Assembly: GCA_003156235.1 (NCBI GenBank)
Contig: PMGP01000364.1
Location: 1 to 6,114, forward strand
DNA: 6,114 nt
Source of the DNA: Acidobacteriaceae bacterium
Lineage (GTDB): Bacteria > Acidobacteriota > Terriglobia > Terriglobales > Acidobacteriaceae
Direction of reading: 5' to 3'
The notes under the pieces are model-generated. The model was not told the origin of the DNA and searched no databases. It saw only the letters and a program-made list of their open reading frames with translations. Numbering within the stretch: the stretch's first letter is position 1; each line of letters begins with the position of its first letter. This document shows, piece after piece, positions 1 through 4,380 of this stretch. The position numbers were made by a program, and so were the translations under genes.

Positions 1-792
1 CTTGCGCACGCCGTTCTTGATGCCCAACTGAATCTCTTCGACCGGCACACCCCAGGTCTCCCTGAGCTTGCCACCGTACTGATTGATGATGTCCTGCAAA
101 TCCTTGGGCACGGACGAACTGCCGTGCATGACCAGGTGAGTCTTGGGCAGGCGATTGTGAATCTTGATCAGCAAATCCATCTTGAGCACCGAGCCGTCGG
201 GCTTTTTCGTAAATTTGTAAGCGCCGTGGCTGGTGCCGATGGCGATGGCCAGCGAATCGACGCCGGTCAACTCGGCAAATTCGACCGCCTGATCGGGGTC
301 GGTGACGTGTTCCAGGCCCGAACCGCCCGCGCCGTGGCCGTCTTCGATGCCGCCCAGCACGCCGATTTCGCCCTCCACCGCGACGCCGCGCTCATGCGCG
401 TAATCGACGACCTTCTTGGTCACCGCCACGTTCTCCTCAAAGGTAGCCGGAGTCTTGCCGTCTTCCTTCAGCGAGCCGTCCATCATCACGCTGGAGTAGC
501 CCAGCTTGATGGCGCTGACGCAGGTCTCGAAGCTGTTGCCATGATCCAGATGCATGGCGATGGGAATCTCGGGATAGAGTTCGTTTGCCGCCAGGATCAG
601 ATGAAAGAGGTAGTTGTCCTGCGCGAACTGGCGCGCGCCGCGGCTGGCCTGGATGATGACCGGCGAATTGGTCTCCTTCGCCGCTTCCATGATGGCCTGA
701 ATCTGTTCCATATCGTTGACGTTGAATGCGCCGACGCCGTAACCGCCCTTGGCGGCCTCGTCGAGGAGTTGCCGCGTGGAAACTAGAGGCAT
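1..792 (-). CDS. fba: Class II fructose-1,6-bisphosphate aldolase (C-terminus beyond window)
   Basis: This enzyme reversibly cleaves fructose 1,6-bisphosphate into dihydroxyacetone phosphate and glyceraldehyde 3-phosphate, in cytoplasmic glycolysis and gluconeogenesis. Reading leftward from the ATG at 792-790 gives 264 codons with no stop, so the C-terminus lies outside the window; family members run to roughly 300-350 residues. The N-terminus has the class II pattern GYGVGAFNVND (residues 17-27). HLDHG at 81-85 holds the catalytic Asp83 and a metal-ligand His84. VEGEIG follows at 139-144, with GTSHGAYK (187-193 region, His189) and MHGSSS (222-227, His223) supplying the other expected zinc ligands. 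The EDGHGAGG stretch (150-157) and the length between motifs fit the longer subtype often annotated as Calvin-cycle type. The start is supported by AGGAG on the minus strand (801-805), 8 nt from the ATG. It is divergent from the permease gene. The family call is secure; the pathway role in this organism is inferred. Confidence 0.96.
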   Translation of the reverse strand, partial: MPLVSTRQLLDEAAKGGYGVGAFNVNDMEQIQAIMEAAKETNSPVIIQASRGARQFAQDNYLFHLILAANELYPEIPIAMHLDHGNSFETCVSAIKLGYSSVMMDGSLKEDGKTPATFEENVAVTKKVVDYAHERGVAVEGEIGVLGGIEDGHGAGGSGLEHVTDPDQAVEFAELTGVDSLAIAIGTSHGAYKFTKKPDGSVLKMDLLIKIHNRLPKTHLVMHGSSSVPKDLQDIINQYGGKLRETWGVPVEEIQLGIKNGVRK

Positions 793-800
793 TTGAGTTT

Positions 801-805
801 CTCCT
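801..805 (-). promoter_or_regulatory. Ribosome binding site of fba
   Basis: AGGAG on the minus strand, 8 nt upstream of the fba ATG at 792. It fixes the start codon and contrasts with rph and the antitoxin gene, which lack such a site. Confidence 0.8.
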
Positions 806-807
806 GT

Positions 808-826
808 TCGCCGGTCAATCCGGCAA
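808..826 (-). promoter_or_regulatory. Small hairpin in the fba leader
   Basis: GCCGG-ATTGA-CCGGC (810-824, minus-strand reading) forms a 5-bp stem that can extend to 7 bp with a G-U pair. It ends a few nucleotides before the fba Shine-Dalgarno sequence, so it could modulate ribosome access. Nothing else identifies it as a known riboswitch or attenuator, and it may be chance in GC-rich DNA. Confidence 0.25.
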
Positions 827-1045
827 GTTGGTTTTGGGTCCAGCCGTGGCGTTTGTTCGAGTGCTTCAGAGCATACTTGTCAGCCCGCCCGGCGGCAGGT
901 ACCGCAATCATCCTTATGGTAGCAGGGACGCGCAAGGGAAAAGTGTGCTCTTGAACACAGGGGGCCAAGTGCGTTGCGGCGGCCCGATTCAGGAGGCGCT
1001 TCCCAATCTGGCTGCATGGTGGTTTTCTCCTCTTGGCGCACTCCG

Positions 1046-2590
1046 ATGTGGAATAATCTGCCCGTGCCCCTTGCCGCCGCTACCGCCCACGACTATTACC
1101 TGGCAGCCTGCGCCGCCGCAACGGTGCTGCTGCTTTTGCTGCTGATTGCGCGCGTGCGGCTGCACCCGGCGCTGGCCCTGTGCATCGCGGGTCTGACGCT
1201 GGGCGTGGCCTCGGGAATGCCGTTAGGGCAGGTGCCGCTCTCGTTTGCAACAGGTGTGGGCAACCTGATGGGGCACATCGCCATCGTGCTGGCTCTGGGC
1301 GCGGTGCTGGGTCGCCTGGTGGCCTCGAGCGGCGGAGCTTCTTCCCTGGGCAAAATTCTTGTAGAGGGCTGCCATCCCCAGGGCCTGCCCTGGGCGATGC
1401 TGGGGCTGGGCATTCTGGTGGGGATGCCGGTCTTCTTTGAGGTGGGGCTGGTGCTGCTGTTGCCGATTGTGGCCGAGACGGCGCGGCGCAGCGGGAAGCC
1501 TCCCATTCTGGTGGCGCTGCCGGTGCTGGCAGGACTCTCCATTGTTCATGCCGTGCTGCCACCGCATCCGGCGGCGATGCTGGCAGCCACCGCGTTCCAT
1601 GCCGACTTGGGCCGGACGATGCTGTGGGGGTTAGCTGTGGGATTGCCCGCCGCGGCGCTGGCCGGACCGGGGCTGGGATGGTTTCTGGGCCGATTCTGGG
1701 CTGGAAGCTTTCGCGGGAAGGGTACGGGCTTCAGCGTGAAGGGTACGGGCTTCAGCGTGAAGGGTACGGGCTTCAGCCCGTACATCAAAACCGCCCAGGA
1801 ATCGAGGGCTTTAGCCCTTGAGGGAGATTTCCCGGTTCATTCTCATTCTGTGCCGCTGCCGCGCATCGAGATTCACGATGCGCCGGAATCGAATCGGGAA
1901 TCTCCCCCCGCGCCGGCCGGTCCCATCCGAGCCGCCGCAGCCATTCTGCTGCCGGTAGCGCTCATCTGCCTGGGCAGTTGGGCCGATGCCGTGGCCGCTC
2001 CGGGAGGCGTCGCAAACCAGATTCTGCGCTTTGTGGGCAGCCCGGAGACAGCCCTGCTGATCGCCGTACTCGCGGCGCTGCTCACACTGGGCCCCCACAT
2101 TCAAACCGGGAAGATCAACGGCCCGGAGGGCCTGCGCAAATTGACCGGCGAATCCTTTGAACCCATCGCCAATGTGCTGGTGATTCTGGCCGCGGCGGGT
2201 GGCCTGAGCGGCATTTTGCGCGACTCCGGCGCGGCCCAGGCGACAGTCGCCCTGGCTCTGGGCGCGCATATGCCGCCGCTGGTGCTGGCCTGGCTGCTGG
2301 CTGCCGTGGTGCGCGTCTCCATGGGTTCGTCCACGGTGGCCATGGCCGTAGCCGCGGGAATTCTGGCTCCCATGGCGGGGCATCTCGGCGTGCGGCCAGA
2401 ATTGTTGGTTTTGGCCACCGGCACAGGCTCCATCATCCTCTCTCACGTGAACGACCCCGGCTTCTGGATGATCCAGTCCTTCTTCAAGCTGGAGTTGAAG
2501 GAGACGCTGGCCACCTGGACGGTGCTGGAGACAGTGCTTTCCGTGGCGGGGCTGGGAATGACGCTGGCGCTGGCGGCGGTGTTGCGGTAG
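1046..2590 (+). CDS. GntP-family gluconate/sugar-acid permease with repeat-expanded central loop
   Basis: A polytopic inner-membrane transporter of the GntP family, which imports gluconate and related sugar acids by proton symport. The substrate here cannot be fixed. Read from 1046 it is 514 residues, longer than the roughly 430-460 typical of the family. Family motifs are intact: GMPVFFEVG at 126-134, VHAVLPPHP at 167-175, and SHVNDPGFW at 466-474 near the C-terminus. Strongly hydrophobic segments start at about residue 15 and recur throughout. The extra length lies in the central hydrophilic loop (about 218-295), where three copies of a 7-residue unit (GKGTGFS, VKGTGFS, VKGTGFS at 224-244) and further palindromic DNA are translated in frame. 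The start is uncertain: in-frame ATGs exist at 974, 1016 and 1046 and none has a well-placed Shine-Dalgarno sequence (AGGAGG at 991-996 is 19 nt before 1016). I chose 1046 because the protein then begins just before the first membrane segment. Confidence 0.9.
   Translation: MWNNLPVPLAAATAHDYYLAACAAATVLLLLLLIARVRLHPALALCIAGLTLGVASGMPLGQVPLSFATGVGNLMGHIAIVLALGAVLGRLVASSGGASSLGKILVEGCHPQGLPWAMLGLGILVGMPVFFEVGLVLLLPIVAETARRSGKPPILVALPVLAGLSIVHAVLPPHPAAMLAATAFHADLGRTMLWGLAVGLPAAALAGPGLGWFLGRFWAGSFRGKGTGFSVKGTGFSVKGTGFSPYIKTAQESRALALEGDFPVHSHSVPLPRIEIHDAPESNRESPPAPAGPIRAAAAILLPVALICLGSWADAVAAPGGVANQILRFVGSPETALLIAVLAALLTLGPHIQTGKINGPEGLRKLTGESFEPIANVLVILAAAGGLSGILRDSGAAQATVALALGAHMPPLVLAWLLAAVVRVSMGSSTVAMAVAAGILAPMAGHLGVRPELLVLATGTGSIILSHVNDPGFWMIQSFFKLELKETLATWTVLETVLSVAGLGMTLALAAVLR
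1715..1777 (+). repeat. Three tandem 21-bp units inside the permease gene
   Basis: Three head-to-tail 21-bp units lie at 1715-1735, 1736-1756 and 1757-1777. The last two are identical and the first differs only in its first codon (GGG instead of GTG). The unit length is a multiple of three, so the array is read as GKGTGFS-VKGTGFS-VKGTGFS without breaking the frame, and copy-number change would add or remove 7 residues. The unit is the left half of the palindrome that follows, which suggests partial duplication of a REP-like element. Confidence 0.95.
1764..1783. repeat. REP-like palindrome 1 in the permease gene
   Basis: GTACGGGCTTCAGCCCGTAC is a perfect inverted repeat with 9-bp arms around TC (effectively an 8-bp stem with a TTCA loop). 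Its core GGGCTTCAGCCC is nearly the same as that of the second palindrome at 1803-1820, so the two look like a paired palindromic element of the kind usually found between genes. Confidence 0.85.
1803..1820. repeat. REP-like palindrome 2 in the permease gene
   Basis: CGAGGGCTTTAGCCCTTG folds into an 8-bp stem (one G-T pair) around TT. Its core GGGCTTTAGCCC differs by one base from palindrome 1, from which it is separated by 19 nt. It is translated within the same loop of the permease. Confidence 0.8.
1861..1883. repeat. Third hairpin in the permease loop
   Basis: GCGCATCG and CGATGCGC are perfect 8-bp arms around a 7-nt loop (1869-1875). Two more pairs are possible outward if one base (1884) bulges. 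It lies between two near-complementary stretches (1822-1834 and 1895-1906), so the whole 1822-1906 segment can fold as a larger stem. Its core is unrelated to the GGGCTTYAGCCC palindromes. Confidence 0.6.
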
Positions 2591-2599
2591 GAATGTGCC

Positions 2600-2628
2600 T
2601 TGACAGGGGAACGGCTTGCTCCTAACCT
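2600..2628 (+). promoter_or_regulatory. Predicted promoter of the toxin-antitoxin cassette
   Basis: A consensus -35 TTGACA (2600-2605) is followed by a 17-nt spacer and a weak -10 TAACCT (2623-2628, first, second and last bases matching). The -10 ends 6 nt before the antitoxin ATG at 2635, so transcription would begin at or next to the start codon. No Shine-Dalgarno sequence lies in the short gap. The -35 is convincing and the -10 less so. Confidence 0.45.
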
Positions 2629-2634
2629 TCCCTT

Positions 2635-2859
2635 ATGGAACTTCAGCTTCCCGAACGCCAGGCGGCGGGACTCGCCAGCCTCTCCACGCGCACCGGTCGC
2701 AGCGCCTCGGAACTGGCAGTGGAGGCCGTGGACCGCCTGCTCACCCAGGAGAACTGGTTTGATGCGCAGGTGCAGTTGGGAATCGATCAGATTGCCCGCG
2801 GCGAATTCCTTGAAGAGGAAGAGATGGACGCTCGCGTGGCGCGGATGATGCGGGCTTGA
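2635..2859 (+). CDS. Ribbon-helix-helix (ParD/CopG-like) antitoxin
   Basis: A 74-residue protein just upstream of, and overlapping, a ParE-type toxin gene. The N-terminus fits a ribbon-helix-helix DNA-binding fold: a short strand (MELQLP, 1-6), a first helix (about 7-22), a turn at TGRSAS, and a second helix (about 25-38, ELAVEAVDRLL). The C-terminal part (about 40-74) is acidic (EFLEEEEMDAR) and is where such antitoxins usually wrap the toxin. Known members neutralise the toxin by direct binding and repress their own operon; both roles are inferred here. The stop overlaps the toxin start by 4 nt, indicating translational coupling. No Shine-Dalgarno sequence precedes the ATG. A promoter-like pair ends 6 nt upstream, so a leaderless transcript is possible. 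It could equally be filed as RelB-like; the type II antitoxin role is firmer than the subfamily. Confidence 0.85.
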   Translation: MELQLPERQAAGLASLSTRTGRSASELAVEAVDRLLTQENWFDAQVQLGIDQIARGEFLEEEEMDARVARMMRA

Positions 2860-3134
2860 AAAAGCTGCGATGGTCGATGGCCGCGGCCGACGATCTGGAA
2901 GGCATCGCCAATTACCTCTGGCTTCACCACCCTTCCTTCGCCGCCTCCACCCTACAACGGCTCTACGACGCGGCCAGGTCGCTCAAGGCCTTTCCCTATG
3001 CGGGCCGCATCGGCATGAAGAGCGGCACGCGCGAGTTGGTTCTCGCGCCGCTGCCTTATCTTGTGATTTATGCGGTAGACGATCACTCGATTCACATTCT
3101 GCGCTTTCTCCACGCCGCTCAGGACAGACCTTAG
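2856..3134 (+). CDS. ParE/RelE-superfamily toxin
   Basis: A 92-residue protein of the ParE/RelE toxin fold. It opens with a short strand (KKLRWS), followed by two helices carrying the ADDLEGIANYLWLHHP pattern (about 10-25) and ASTLQRLYDAARSL (30-43). Next come the FPYAGRIG turn (47-54), the strand RELVLAPLPYLVIYAVDD (59-76) and the terminal IHILRFLHAAQDRP, matching the usual strand ending in a His and nearby basic residue. ParE members poison DNA gyrase and RelE members cleave mRNA at the ribosome; the sequence looks closer to ParE, but the target is not proven. The start is TTG at 2856-2858, inside the antitoxin's last codons (TTGA overlap), which would keep toxin output low and coupled to the antitoxin. 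It converges on rph, with only 30 nt between the stop codons and no clear terminator. Confidence 0.87.
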   Translation: MKKLRWSMAAADDLEGIANYLWLHHPSFAASTLQRLYDAARSLKAFPYAGRIGMKSGTRELVLAPLPYLVIYAVDDHSIHILRFLHAAQDRP

Positions 3135-3164
3135 CGCCGCTGGCGCGCAATCTCCGAAGATGCG

Positions 3165-3902
3165 CTACACCCCCAGCACCGCCCGCTGCGCCGCGAAGAT
3201 CTCCTTCAACCCCGCCTCGGCCAAATCGATGAGGCCGTTGAGCTGCGCCCGCGAGAAACTTCCCTTCTCCGCCGTGGCCTGCGTCTCGATCAGCCCGCCG
3301 TCGGCGCGCATCACCACGTTCATGTCCACCTCCGCCTGCGAATCCTCCTCATAACAGAGGTCCAACAGCGCCGCGCCATTGACCAAGCCCACAGACGTGG
3401 CGGCGACCAGTTGCGTGAGCGGCGATTGCTTCAGCGTTCCCGCCTTGACCAATGCGTTGAGCGCAAGGCCGAGCGCCACCGCCGCGCCGGTGATGGCCGC
3501 CGTGCGCGTGCCGCCATCGGCCTGAATCACGTCGCAGTCCAGAATCACCGTCCGCTCGCCCAGCGCCTTCATGTCCACCACAGAGCGCAGGCTTCTGCCG
3601 ATCAGCCGCTGAATCTCGTGCGTCCGGCCACCGATCTTGCCCCGTTCGCTCTCCCGCGGCGTCCGGGTAACCGTGGCGCGCGGCAGCATTGCGTACTCCG
3701 CCGTCACCCAGCCGCGGCCGGAGTTGCGCAGCCAGCCGGGAACGCCCTGCTCCACCGTGGCATTGGTCAGCACCCGAGTGTTGCCCAGCGAGACCAGAAC
3801 GGAACCCTCGGCGGTCTGCACAAAGCCCGGTGTGAGGGTGAGGGGGCGAAGCTGGAGTGGGTTTCTGCCGCCAGGACGAAAGCAAGTGGAGGTGCTGGAC
3901 AT
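3165..3902 (-). CDS. rph: Ribonuclease PH
   Basis: A phosphate-dependent 3'-5' exoribonuclease that trims the 3' ends of tRNA precursors and takes part in RNA turnover in the cytoplasm, normally as a hexameric ring. At 245 residues it is close to the usual 235-260. The N-terminal GGRNPLQLRPLTLTPGF (11-27) is the family opening. SLGNTRVL (38-45), GRGWVTAEYAMLPRAT (62-77) and RESERGKIGGRTHEIQR (83-99) follow. GGTRTAAITGA (130-140) is the phosphate-binding segment with Arg133. EEDSQAEVDMN (185-195) carries the two expected catalytic metal-binding acids, Asp187 and Asp193. All expected residues are present. The ATG at 3902-3900 has no Shine-Dalgarno sequence; a TACAAT hexamer ends 6 nt upstream of it. 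The first ten residues are slightly longer than in typical members, but no later in-frame Met precedes the conserved core. Confidence 0.96.
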   Translation of the reverse strand: MSSTSTCFRPGGRNPLQLRPLTLTPGFVQTAEGSVLVSLGNTRVLTNATVEQGVPGWLRNSGRGWVTAEYAMLPRATVTRTPRESERGKIGGRTHEIQRLIGRSLRSVVDMKALGERTVILDCDVIQADGGTRTAAITGAAVALGLALNALVKAGTLKQSPLTQLVAATSVGLVNGAALLDLCYEEDSQAEVDMNVVMRADGGLIETQATAEKGSFSRAQLNGLIDLAEAGLKEIFAAQRAVLGV

Positions 3903-3908
3903 GAAGAG

Positions 3909-3914
3909 ATTGTA
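3909..3914 (-). promoter_or_regulatory. Predicted -10 element of rph
   Basis: TACAAT on the minus strand (five of six bases of TATAAT) ends 6 nt before the rph ATG, so the transcript would start at or near the start codon. A weak -35 candidate, TCGACC, lies 15 nt upstream of it. The spacing and lack of a Shine-Dalgarno sequence mirror the antitoxin gene. Confidence 0.4.
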
Positions 3915-3946
3915 CGGGAAACGGGTTGCGGTCGAGGGCGAAAGCC

Positions 3947-3999
3947 GTTCCGGAACATGTTGTCCCAGGATGGGAAACGGCTTAATTTCCGGCCCGGAA
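3947..3999. promoter_or_regulatory. Two TTCCGG palindromes upstream of rph (possible operator)
   Basis: GTTCCGGAAC (3947-3956) is a perfect 10-bp palindrome, overlapped by AACATGTT (3954-3961). TTCCGGCCCGGAA (3987-3999) is a second palindrome with the same half-site around a central C. Their shared TTCCGG arms, about four helical turns apart, could bind a dimeric regulator. No known operator is recognised. Confidence 0.25.
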
Positions 4000-4075
4000 C
4001 AGGAATCTCTTCGTAACCTATTGAAACTACGGCATTTGCTCCAAGTGTGCCGCCGCCTCTTGTCCCATTTTGGGA

Positions 4076-4099
4076 GATGGAGCCGTGCAGGGCTCCATC
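4076..4099. repeat. Perfect 9-bp hairpin
   Basis: GATGGAGCC and GGCTCCATC are perfect 9-bp arms around a 6-nt loop. A small TCCCA-TTT-TGGGA hairpin (4063-4075) abuts it. No T-tract follows on either strand, so a rho-independent terminator is unlikely. A repeat unit or regulatory RNA structure is more plausible. Confidence 0.6.
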
Positions 4100-4164
4100 C
4101 GCCTTTCCGGGAATTGGAGGTTAACCCCTTCCCTTATCAGGAACTTAATGTGAGTGTCCTAGTT

Positions 4165-4180
4165 TGGCACGCCACGTGTA
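4165..4180 (+). promoter_or_regulatory. Sigma-54-like promoter candidate upstream of the kinase
   Basis: TGGCACG (4165-4171) matches the -24 element of sigma-54 promoters exactly. After CCAC comes GTGTA where TTGCW is expected at -12, so the key GC is GT. The downstream regulator is of the sigma-54-activator family, which makes the site plausible, but the imperfect -12 keeps confidence low. Confidence 0.25.
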
Positions 4181-4223
4181 TTAGAACAGGACAGTTCCTC
4201 ATCCTGGAAAGCAGGAATGGGAA

Positions 4224-4275
4224 GAACGAGGGACGAGGGAATAGGGACTAGGGACTAGGGAATAGGGACTAGGGA
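4224..4275. repeat. GGACTAG heptamer tandem array
   Basis: Seven contiguous 7-bp units plus GGA: GAACGAG, GGACGAG, GGAATAG, GGACTAG, GGACTAG, GGAATAG, GGACTAG. Divergence is greatest at the left end, as expected for a decaying microsatellite. It lies 105 nt upstream of the kinase ATG. Confidence 0.9.
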
Positions 4276-4304
4276 TGCAGTACTGAGTTGCGGGGAGTTT
4301 GAAA

Positions 4305-4364
4305 CTGACCCCTGATCTCTGACCCCTGATCTCTGATCTCTGATCTCTGATCTCTGACCCCTGA
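4305..4364. repeat. CTGATCT/CTGACCC heptamer tandem array
   Basis: Eight contiguous 7-bp units plus CTGA. The order is CTGACCC, CTGATCT, CTGACCC, four CTGATCT, CTGACCC, with only two unit variants. The array ends 4 nt before the AAGGAG ribosome binding site of the kinase gene, so it probably lies in the 5' leader of that mRNA. Confidence 0.95.
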
Positions 4365-4368
4365 AGAG

Positions 4369-4374
4369 AAGGAG
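4369..4374 (+). promoter_or_regulatory. Ribosome binding site of the histidine kinase
   Basis: AAGGAG, 6 nt upstream of the ATG at 4381. It fixes the start codon and sits directly after the heptamer array. Confidence 0.8.
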
Positions 4375-4380
4375 CAAGTT

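Larger units (their letters stand above)
3903..4380. other. 478-nt gap between rph and the histidine kinase gene
   Basis: This gap between divergent genes has no convincing gene. It holds, from left to right, the predicted rph -10, paired TTCCGG palindromes, a perfect 9-bp hairpin, a GGTTAACC palindrome (4119-4126), a sigma-54-like site, a GGACTAG heptamer array and a CTGATCT/CTGACCC heptamer array ending at the kinase Shine-Dalgarno sequence. Base composition is less GC-rich than in the flanking genes. A plus-strand open frame from 3901 to 4251 is discussed as a finding and not called as a gene. Confidence 0.7.

Noticed and set aside
124..786. Long plus-strand open frame opposite fba
   Set aside because: It is the antisense of a clearly recognisable aldolase whose motifs (HLDHG, GTSHGAYK, MHGSSS) lie on the minus strand.
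951..979. TTGAAC as a -35 for the permease gene
   Set aside because: At 17 nt spacing the expected -10 is TTGCGG, which is not promoter-like. No convincing permease promoter was found in 793-1045.
974..1045. Permease start at the first in-frame ATG (974) or at 1016
   Set aside because: The extra 24 residues are hydrophilic and not typical of the family's N-terminus, and no well-spaced ribosome binding site supports either; 1016 cannot be fully excluded.
1715..1820. CRISPR-like array in the permease gene
   Set aside because: The 21-bp units are directly adjacent with no spacers, are in frame, and there are no cas genes.
3134..3146. GCGCC-GCT-GGCGC hairpin between the toxin and rph stop codons as a bidirectional terminator
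   Set aside because: The stem is only 5 bp with a 3-nt loop and no T-tract on either strand, so it is weak evidence for termination.
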